A stretch of 64,000 bases of DNA, taken from the NCBI RefSeq assembly GCF_031624635.1, contig NZ_JAMQOQ010000005.1, forward strand, positions 248,001 to 312,000. The letters are read 5' to 3'. Each line of letters begins with the position of its first letter. Position 1 is the first letter of the stretch. The DNA comes from Halogeometricum sp. S3BR5-2. GTDB lineage: Archaea > Halobacteriota > Halobacteria > Halobacteriales > Haloferacaceae. The position numbers and the translations under genes are program-made. The notes under the pieces are model-generated. The model saw only the letters and a program-made list of their open reading frames with translations. It searched no databases and was not told the DNA's origin. Positions 58,229 to 64,000 of this stretch are shown here, in pieces.

Positions 58229-59140
58229 ATGGCTCTCGAATCGGTCCGGACGCGTCGCGTCGGCGTCTTCCTCGCCGTCGCCTTCGGCGTCGCATGGGCC
58301 ACCGCCGCGGCCATCTACGCCACCGGCGGCCTCGCGGACAGTCCGGTCGTCGTCCCCGGTCTCGGCCTCACGCTCGCGTCCGTCCTCCTGCCGACGGCGT
58401 ACATGTTCGCGCCGGCCGTCGGCAACGTCGCCGCGCGACTCGCCACCGGCGAGGGTCGGTCGAACCTCCGGGTCCGCCCTCACCTCTCGGGGTCGCTCCG
58501 CGTCTACGCCGCCGCGTGGGTCGCACCCGCCCTCCTCACGTTCCTCGGCGCGGCGCTGTACTTCGCGGTTTTCCCCGGCCAGTTCGACCCCACGCTGTCG
58601 GCGTATCGGTCGGCGCTGGAGGCCGCCGCGGGCGGCGTGCCCGTCGACCCGTGGACGCTCGTCGGGATTCAGGTCGTCGCCGCGCTGACCATCGCACCGC
58701 TCATCAACGCCGTCTTCGCCTTCGGCGAGGAGTTCGGCTGGCGGGCGTACCTGCTGCCGAACCTCCTCCCCCTCGGCGCGACGCGGGCGACGCTCCTCGT
58801 CGGCGTCGTCTGGGGGGTCTGGCACTGGCCCATCGTCGCCATGGGGTACAACTACGGCTTCGGCTACGTCGGCGCGCCGTGGACGGGGTTTCTCGCCATG
58901 TGCCTGTTCACCGTCGCCACCGGCGTCTTCCTCGCGTGGGCGACGCTCCGGACCGACAGCGTCTGGCCCGCGGCCGTCGGTCACGGTGCGATAAACGCCG
59001 TCGCCGGACTCGGGACGCTGTTCGTCCTCGGCTCTCCCCACTCGCTCCTCGGGCCCGCCCCGGTCGGCGCCCTCGCGGCGCTCCCGTGGGTCGCACTCGC
59101 GGCGTGGTTGCTCCTCCGGTCGGACGCGTTCGCGTCGTGA
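58229..59140 (+). CDS. CPBP family intramembrane metalloprotease
   Basis: 303 residues from ATG at 58229. Seven to eight helices. CPBP (Abi/Rce1-like) motifs: FGEEFGWRAYLLP (about 169-181, the EExxxR motif), VVWGVWHWPI (about 193-202, the HxxxF/W motif) and VGHGAINAVAG (about 250-260). These residues form the glutamate/histidine active site in the membrane. Members cut CAAX-like or bacteriocin-linked substrates; targets in archaea are unknown. It stands alone, next to a gap. Confidence 0.85.
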   Translation: MALESVRTRRVGVFLAVAFGVAWATAAAIYATGGLADSPVVVPGLGLTLASVLLPTAYMFAPAVGNVAARLATGEGRSNLRVRPHLSGSLRVYAAAWVAPALLTFLGAALYFAVFPGQFDPTLSAYRSALEAAAGGVPVDPWTLVGIQVVAALTIAPLINAVFAFGEEFGWRAYLLPNLLPLGATRATLLVGVVWGVWHWPIVAMGYNYGFGYVGAPWTGFLAMCLFTVATGVFLAWATLRTDSVWPAAVGHGAINAVAGLGTLFVLGSPHSLLGPAPVGALAALPWVALAAWLLLRSDAFAS

Positions 59141-59446
59141 ACACCGTTTCGGACCCGCACGGCCGCCGCGTGGATGCCCGTCTTCACCGTAGCGCGCGTG
59201 CACGCGCCGTCGTTCCGACGACGCCGAAGATACCGACACCGTATGGGGAGAATAACCACGAAGAGACCGTCTCTACTAGCACATATTCACCATCTTCTTC
59301 AGTTCGGGCCGCTCCGGAGCGACCGGCCGCACGGGTCGGTAGGACCCGCGTACGCCGAGTGATACCCCCGTTAACCCCTGTTAACCCCCGATTACGGCTT
59401 CGGTAGCCCCCGCGTAGTTAGGTCCGAACGGGGGGTCCTGTGCGGT
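59141..59446. other. intergenic gap with 10-bp repeats
   Basis: 306 bp with no supported gene. An AT-rich block (59270-59295) and the repeats at 59361-59390 are the only structured features. Confidence 0.4.
59361..59390 (+). repeat. three 10-bp repeats (TTAACCCC core)
   Basis: GATACCCCCG, TTAACCCCTG and TTAACCCCCG follow each other without gap, 57-86 bp before the next ATG. Possible operator array for the 123-aa protein gene. Confidence 0.55.
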
Positions 59447-59818
59447 ATGAGCGCAGACGTGTACCGATACGACATCGTCGACGGCGTCGCCCTGTTCGAC
59501 CTCACGGAGTTCCGCGTCGGCGGCGGCGTCCTCCTCGAACGGTTCTTCGAGACGGTCGCGGCCGTCTACTCGCGCCCCGACGTGGACGCCTCGGTGTTCG
59601 TCCTCGGCGACGGCGGCGGCATCAGCAAGTGGTTCTTCGAGCGCTTCGACGCCCTCGCCGCCGAGATAGACGAGTTCGGCGTCCGGCGCGTGGCGTTCGT
59701 CGGCCCGACGGCCAAGCAGGTGGCGCTCCGCGGGCGCCTCCGCGGGACGAACGCCGTCGTCGAGACGCCCGACACGCCGCAGGACGCCGTGGACTGGGCG
59801 CGGGGACTCGAACCCTAA
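59447..59818 (+). CDS. conserved haloarchaeal protein, SpoIIAA/STAS-like fold possible
   Basis: 123 residues. The order of strands and helices (DIVDGVALFDLTEFRVGGGVLLERFFETVAAVY, DASVFVLGDGGGISKWFFERFDALAAEIDEFGVRRVAFVG) resembles the SpoIIAA-like/STAS fold, including the helix after VLGDG. No phospho-acceptor Ser at the classic position can be assigned. Function unknown. It is convergent with uvrC, 5 bp apart. Confidence 0.55.
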   Translation: MSADVYRYDIVDGVALFDLTEFRVGGGVLLERFFETVAAVYSRPDVDASVFVLGDGGGISKWFFERFDALAAEIDEFGVRRVAFVGPTAKQVALRGRLRGTNAVVETPDTPQDAVDWARGLEP

Positions 59819-59823
59819 CTAAG

Positions 59824-61557
59824 CTACAACCGCTCTTTGAGCGTCGACGCCGTCTTCTCGCCGACGCCCGGCACGTCCGTCAGGTCCGACACCGTCGCAC
59901 CGCGGACGTTCTCGACGCTGCCGAACCGCCGCAGGAGCGCGCGCCGCGTCTTCTCGCCGATGCCCGGCACGTCGTCGAGAACCGTCCGCACGTCGTCGCG
60001 GAGCGTCTGGTGGTACTGGACGGCGAAGCGGTGCGACTCGTCGCGGACGCGCTGTAAGACGTGCAGGTGCGGCGAGTCGGCGGGCCAGTCGTGCACCCGG
60101 TCGGGCGTGATGACCAACTCCCTGTCCTTCGCGAGGGCGACGACGGGCACGTCCCAGCCCACTTCTCGCATCGCATCCGTCGCCGCGCCGAGTTGGCCGT
60201 CGCCGCCGTCGATGAGCAGCAGGTCGGGGTCCGGCCTGTCGTCGCGCCCCTCGACGGCGCGCTCGGCCCGCCAGCGGATGAGCGCGCGCATGTTGTCGTA
60301 GTCGTCGTTTCGCTCCGGGAGCTTCTTCCGCCGGTAGTCGGCCTTCACGGCGTCGCCGTCGACGAAGCAGACGTCGCTGCCGACGACGGCCTTCCCCTGC
60401 GCGTGGCTCACGTCGAACCCCTCGATGCGGGAGATTCCGGGAATCCCCAGCGCGTCCGAGAGCGCGCCGAGTTCGTCGTTCCGGGCCGGGCCGCGCCGGG
60501 CGTTCTTCAGCGCGAGTTCGACCAGTTTGGCCTCGCGGCCGGCGCCGGGGACGCGGACGTTCACGCCCTCGACGCGCAACCACTCCAGCACGTCCTCGTC
60601 GTCCGGACGTTCGGAGAGGAGGACGGCGTCGGGGAGTTCGCGCTCGGCGTAGTACTGGGGCAGAAAGGCTGAGAGCACGGCCGCCGAGCGCTCGCCTCCC
60701 TCGGGGGCGTCGAGGCGGTGCCGCGAGCGGTCGACGAGTTGGCCGCGTTTGCTGTGCAGGCGCGCGACGGTGGCCGCGTCGCCCTCGATGGCGACGCCGA
60801 GCACGTCGACGGCGCGCTCGTCGGACTGCGAGGAGACGGCCTCCTCGCCCGCGCCGTGGAACGACTCCACCGCTTCGAGTCTGTCGCGGGCGTTGGCCGC
60901 CCGCTCGAAGTTCTCAGCCTGGGCGGCCTCCTCCATCGTTCGGCGGAGCGGGTCCGCGAGGACGCCCGTCTCTCCCTCGAAGAATCGGACGACCGACTCC
61001 ACGTCCGCGAGGTAGTTCTCCTCGGATATCTCGCCGGTGCAGGGGGCCGTACAGAGCCCCATCTCGTAGTCCAAGCAGGGTCGGTCGCGGTTGGCGTACT
61101 TGTGGTCCGAACAGCCGCGGATGCCGTAGTACTCCCGCAGCGCCTTCACCACCGTCTCGACGCGGCCCTTGTCGGTGTACGGCCCGAACACCGTCGCCCC
61201 CTCCTCCGGGTCGCGGGTCACGTCGATTCTGGGAACGGGATGGTCCGTCAGTTGGACCAGCGGGTAGGATTTGTCGTCCTTCAGGCGGACGTTGTACCGC
61301 GGCTGGTGGCGCTTGATGAGGTTCGCTTCGAGGAGGAGCGCCTGCGTCTCCGTGTCGGTGACGGCGAAGTCGATGCTCGCCGCCCGGTCGACCATCTGCC
61401 GGATGCGCTCGCCGCGCGGGTCGGCGTACGACCGCACTCGGGCGCGGATGTCGACGGCCTTGCCGACGTACAGGACGGTGTCGCCGTCGAGGAACTGGTA
61501 GACGCCGGGCCCCGTCGGCAGGTCGCTCGCTCGCTCGCGGACGTCGCTCGCATCCAT
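59824..61557 (-). CDS. uvrC: UvrABC excinuclease subunit C
   Basis: 577 residues. N-terminal GIY-YIG nuclease: [27 protein letters not shown] (about 18-44) for the 3' cut. A Cys-rich zone [25 protein letters not shown] (about 149-173) is typical. A UVR helix ([23 protein letters not shown], about 209-231) contacts UvrB. The C-terminal RNase H-like part has [23 protein letters not shown] (about 378-400) and [10 protein letters not shown] for the 5' cut; two helix-hairpin-helix units end it. It completes nucleotide excision repair with uvrB at the other end of the window. Confidence 0.95.
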   Translation of the reverse strand: MDASDVRERASDLPTGPGVYQFLDGDTVLYVGKAVDIRARVRSYADPRGERIRQMVDRAASIDFAVTDTETQALLLEANLIKRHQPRYNVRLKDDKSYPLVQLTDHPVPRIDVTRDPEEGATVFGPYTDKGRVETVVKALREYYGIRGCSDHKYANRDRPCLDYEMGLCTAPCTGEISEENYLADVESVVRFFEGETGVLADPLRRTMEEAAQAENFERAANARDRLEAVESFHGAGEEAVSSQSDERAVDVLGVAIEGDAATVARLHSKRGQLVDRSRHRLDAPEGGERSAAVLSAFLPQYYAERELPDAVLLSERPDDEDVLEWLRVEGVNVRVPGAGREAKLVELALKNARRGPARNDELGALSDALGIPGISRIEGFDVSHAQGKAVVGSDVCFVDGDAVKADYRRKKLPERNDDYDNMRALIRWRAERAVEGRDDRPDPDLLLIDGGDGQLGAATDAMREVGWDVPVVALAKDRELVITPDRVHDWPADSPHLHVLQRVRDESHRFAVQYHQTLRDDVRTVLDDVPGIGEKTRRALLRRFGSVENVRGATVSDLTDVPGVGEKTASTLKERL

Positions 61558-61624
61558 CTACGCGAGGTTACGCCCCGAACGGCTTGAGGCTGACGCGCGG
61601 CGAACGGCCCCGGTCGCGGGGCCG

Positions 61625-62038
61625 CTACCGCCCGTCGTCGCCGTCGCTCGCGGGCACGGCGTCCGAGCGGTTCGCCGGCGACGCCGCCGCCTCGACCTCC
61701 CGCGTGTCGGCGTCGAGACGGGCCTCGAAGGCCCCCGCGGCGCGCCTGAGGTCGTATCCTAGGGGGGTCACGTCGTACTCCTCTCCCGCGGTCCGCTCCA
61801 CCACCCCACCCGACTCCAGTTTCGGAAGGTGGACGTGGCCGAGGGATATCTCGACTTCGGTCTCCCGTTCTCCGGTCGACTCGGCGTCGCCCGCGCCGTC
61901 GGAGCGGCGCGCGACGATTCGTCGCGCCAACTCCTCGCAACCGAGCGGTCTCTCCGCGTCGGCCAGCACCGCGAGCGCCCGCCGTCGTCGGTCGGTCGAT
62001 ACCATCTCGTGTAGGTCCCCGATATCTGCCCTCCCCAT
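61625..62038 (-). CDS. haloarchaeal winged-helix regulator (DUF7344-like)
   Basis: 137 residues from ATG at 62038. Winged-helix region: LHEMVSTDRRRRALAVLADAERPLGCEELARRIVARR (about 8-44), an insert, then VEISLGHVHLPKLESGGVVERTAGEEYDVTPLGYDL (about 64-99). The pattern matches the haloarchaeal DUF7344 HTH family, probably a transcription regulator. The C-terminal 30 residues are disordered. A TATA-like GTATTAAC on the minus strand lies upstream. The target genes are unknown; it is divergent from the gene at 62212. Confidence 0.75.
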   Translation of the reverse strand: MGRADIGDLHEMVSTDRRRRALAVLADAERPLGCEELARRIVARRSDGAGDAESTGERETEVEISLGHVHLPKLESGGVVERTAGEEYDVTPLGYDLRRAAGAFEARLDADTREVEAAASPANRSDAVPASDGDDGR

Positions 62039-62065
62039 ACCATCCGAACAACCGTCCCGAGGGGA

Positions 62066-62073
62066 GTTAATAC
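62066..62073 (-). promoter_or_regulatory. TATA-like box of the HTH regulator gene
   Basis: GTATTAAC on the minus strand, 28-35 bp from the ATG at 62038, in the most AT-rich part of the gap. Confidence 0.4.
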
Positions 62074-62211
62074 TTACTAGGATTACATTTCGACACGACA
62101 CGTCGACGAGCGCGGCTCCCGTCACCGACTCGCCCGGACCGCCGCGCTCAGAGGGAATCAGTTCCGGCCGCGGGCGACAGCGTCAAGCGTCCGCTGGTCG
62201 AGGCGTCGGAC

Positions 62212-62532
62212 GTGAGCGACTCCGATTCCGACACCGAGTCCCCCGACGATTCCGCCGCCGAGAACGACGACAGCGTCCGCTGTTGGCTCGTCGAACGGAC
62301 GTACACCGACCGCGGCCTCATCGACCTCGTGTACGCGACGCCCGCGGGCGACCGGGTGCGGCGAAAGCAGATATCGGCGACCATCATGCGCCAACGCGGC
62401 ACCGAGGCCACCGCGGCGACGACGGTGGCGGCCGCGGACCTCGAACCCGTCGACGACGCCGAGACGCGGGAGCGCTACCGGACCGAGGTCGAACGCGTCC
62501 GCGAACGGTACGACCCCGGCGACGAACTCTAA
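62212..62532 (+). CDS. conserved haloarchaeal protein of unknown function
   Basis: 106 residues from GTG. Acidic disordered head (about 1-20: SDSDSDTESPDDSAAENDD), then a compact part with VRCWLVERTYTDRGLIDLVYATPAGDRVRRKQIS and a helical end (RERYRTEVERVRERYDPGDEL). The strand-helix pattern hints at a small alpha/beta domain. Not recognised further. It lies before the ABC exporter operon but has no obvious link to it. Confidence 0.6.
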   Translation: MSDSDSDTESPDDSAAENDDSVRCWLVERTYTDRGLIDLVYATPAGDRVRRKQISATIMRQRGTEATAATTVAAADLEPVDDAETRERYRTEVERVRERYDPGDEL

Positions 62533-62598
62533 ACAGAGTTCGGGGCGAGACCCCCCGGAACGCGCCTCCCAGTCTCAACGCTGATTTTTGCACCAAAC

Positions 62599-62607
62599 GC
62601 TTTATCC
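62599..62607 (+). promoter_or_regulatory. TATA box of the ABC exporter operon
   Basis: GCTTTATCC, 23-31 bp before the ATG at 62630. Confidence 0.5.
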
Positions 62608-62629
62608 GGGGAACGGACTACCCTCGCCC

Positions 62630-63655
62630 ATGGCCGCCATCGAACTCGACGGGGTAACGAAACGGTTCGAGGAGGGCGGGAGACTCTCGCGCCTCGTCGA
62701 CTCCGTTCGGAACGCCGAGCGTTCCGACGACGTTACCGCAGTCAGAAACCTCTCGCTGACGGTCGAGGAGGGCGAAGTGTTCGGTTTCCTCGGTCCCAAC
62801 GGCGCGGGGAAATCGACGACCATCAACATGCTCCTCGACTTCGTGCGCCCCACCGAGGGCTCGATTCGCGTCCTCGGCTTCGACGCCCGCGACGAGAGCG
62901 TCGACGTGCGCGCACGTACCGGTGTCCTCCCCGAAGGCTTCGACGTGTACGACCGCCTCACCGGGCGGCAGCACGTCGAGTTCGCCGCCTCCTCCAAGCG
63001 ACTCGACGAGAGCGACGCCGACATAGACGCCGTCCTCGAACGCGTCGGTATCGCCGACGCCGCCGACCGGAAGGCCGGCGGCTACTCGAAGGGGATGCGC
63101 CAGCGCCTCGCCCTCGCGATGGCGCTCGTCGGCGACCCGGACCTGCTCGTCCTCGACGAACCCTCCTCCGGCCTCGACCCGGCCGGGGCCAAGGAGATGC
63201 GCGACATCGTCTCCGAGGAGGCCGAACGCGGGACGACCGTGTTCTTCTCCAGCCACGTCTTAGAGCAGGTCGACGCCGTCTGCGACCGCGTCGGCATCAT
63301 GCGCGAGGGCGAACTCGTCGCCGTCGACAGCGTCGATAGCCTGCGCGAGAAGTCCGACGCCGACGCCACCCTCCGCGTCGAGGTGTCGGGGGACGTCTCG
63401 GCGCTGGACGCCGAGGCGGTCACCGCCCTCGACGGCGTCCGCTCGGTCACCGTCGACGACGCCGCCGACTCCCTCACCGTCTCCTGCGTCGGCGACGCCA
63501 AGATGGCCGTCATCGACGAGTTGGAGTCGCAGGGCCTCGACGTGACCGACTTCGAGACGCGCGAGGCGTCGCTTGAGGACCTGTTCCTCTCGTACACCGG
63601 CCACAGCGCCGCGGACGCGGACGAAGCGGCCGACGGACAGGAGGCGCGCGCATGA
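62630..63655 (+). CDS. ABC transporter ATP-binding protein
   Basis: 341 residues from ATG at 62630. Walker A FLGPNGAGKST (about 56-66), Q-loop region LPEGFDVYDRLTG, signature GGYSKGMRQRLALAMALV (about 145-162), Walker B LLVLDEPSSGLDP (about 168-180) and H-loop FFSSHV. A C-terminal regulatory stretch (about 240-325) follows, ending in the usual LEDLFLSYTG. It couples to the permease that follows with a 4-bp overlap (ATGA). It powers an ABC-2 type exporter of unknown cargo (drug, polysaccharide or nitrous oxide maturation type). Confidence 0.9.
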   Translation: MAAIELDGVTKRFEEGGRLSRLVDSVRNAERSDDVTAVRNLSLTVEEGEVFGFLGPNGAGKSTTINMLLDFVRPTEGSIRVLGFDARDESVDVRARTGVLPEGFDVYDRLTGRQHVEFAASSKRLDESDADIDAVLERVGIADAADRKAGGYSKGMRQRLALAMALVGDPDLLVLDEPSSGLDPAGAKEMRDIVSEEAERGTTVFFSSHVLEQVDAVCDRVGIMREGELVAVDSVDSLREKSDADATLRVEVSGDVSALDAEAVTALDGVRSVTVDDAADSLTVSCVGDAKMAVIDELESQGLDVTDFETREASLEDLFLSYTGHSAADADEAADGQEARA

Positions 63656-64000
63656 CCTGGCAGGCGGTCGCCCGCAAGGAGTTCGACGACTCCATCCGCT
63701 CGCGGTGGCTCCACGGGGCGACGCTGTTTTTCGTCCTGTTCGTCGGCGGCGCGTCGTTCCTCATGTTCGGCGTCCTCCTCCCTCCGCAGTTGAACGACGC
63801 CTCCAACCTGTTCGGCTTCTTCGCCGACCTCGGCATCTTCAGGCTCTCGTTCCCCGGTCTGCTCGCCCTCGTGCTCGGTTTCGTCGCGCTGTCGACGTCG
63901 TACGGGGCGATAACCGAAGAGCGGGAGACGGGAACGATAAAGCTCGCCCTGTCGCTGCCGAACTCGCGGCGCGACCTGATGGCCGGGAAGTTCCTCGGCC
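63652..64000 (+). CDS. ABC-2 type transporter permease, N-terminal part
   Basis: Runs off the right edge; 116 codons are visible. The sequence starts TWQAVARKEFDDSIRSRWLHG, then a first helix (about 22-43), an extracellular loop and a second helix (about 65-85) leading to ETGTIKLALSLPNSRRDLMAGKFLG, all typical of ABC-2 permeases of the NosY/NatB class. It overlaps the ATPase stop codon (ATGA) and forms one operon with it. Confidence 0.88.
   Translation, partial: MTWQAVARKEFDDSIRSRWLHGATLFFVLFVGGASFLMFGVLLPPQLNDASNLFGFFADLGIFRLSFPGLLALVLGFVALSTSYGAITEERETGTIKLALSLPNSRRDLMAGKFLG

Overview
The window is a stretch of main chromosome from a halophilic archaeon (class Halobacteria). The order Haloferacales is likely, but genus and species cannot be fixed from sequence alone. 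The DNA is strongly GC-rich and the proteins are very acidic (Asp/Glu-rich). Many promoters are a TATA-like box 25-30 bp before the start codon with no Shine-Dalgarno site. Exported proteins carry Tat-type lipoprotein signals, and families restricted to haloarchaea recur throughout.

The landmark is a replication origin of the oriC1 type in the roughly 1-kb gap between about 21.15 and 22.14 kb. It lies between the leftward origin-associated operon oapA-oapB-oapC (GTPase, DUF2073 protein, zinc-ribbon protein) and the rightward initiator gene orc1/cdc6. The gap has AT-rich unwinding tracts flanked by inverted origin recognition box (ORB)-like motifs whose core is GAAACGAAGGGGT. Further ORB-like copies are scattered over the window. 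Two lie inside the DNA polymerase D small-subunit gene, and three cluster within about 190 bp at 47.5-47.65 kb, far from any orc gene. Downstream of orc1 come signal peptidase and DNA polymerase D small subunit.

Layout. 0-9 kb: the uvrB N-terminus, small haloarchaeal proteins, a SpoIIM-like membrane protein, an orphan MEDS-GAF-GAF histidine kinase, two divergent two-domain rhodaneses, and an AI-2E-type permease. 9-16 kb: a thiamine uptake pair (binding protein and permease, with no adjacent ATPase), a Rieske-linked amine/FAD oxidoreductase, a methyltransferase, and conserved hypotheticals. 17-27 kb: a MATE exporter, the oap operon, the origin, orc1, sec11 and polD1. 27-36 kb: an old-yellow-enzyme oxidoreductase, aspartate kinase with an overlapping leaderless upstream mini-ORF, tryptophanase, DedA/VTT protein, phosphoesterase, MFS carrier, archaeal IMP cyclohydrolase purO, and a cation/calcium antiporter. 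37-48 kb is more accessory: an FxLYD lipoprotein, a two-gene unit ending in an HTTM-DCC fusion, Mn-dependent pyrophosphatase, a low-GC gap with a lone HNH nuclease, tRNA-Gln(CUG), an aldo/keto reductase and twin PQQ-type beta-propeller lipoproteins. 47-64 kb is rich in genome maintenance: cgi121 (KEOPS), hel308, hef and uvrC, together with ferredoxin, malate dehydrogenase, a CPBP protease, an HTH regulator and the start of an ABC exporter operon.

Replication initiation (orc1, oap, polD1), fork repair (hel308, hef) and excision repair (uvrB, uvrC) thus lie in one origin-proximal region. No CRISPR array, rRNA, insertion sequence or complete integrated element was seen.
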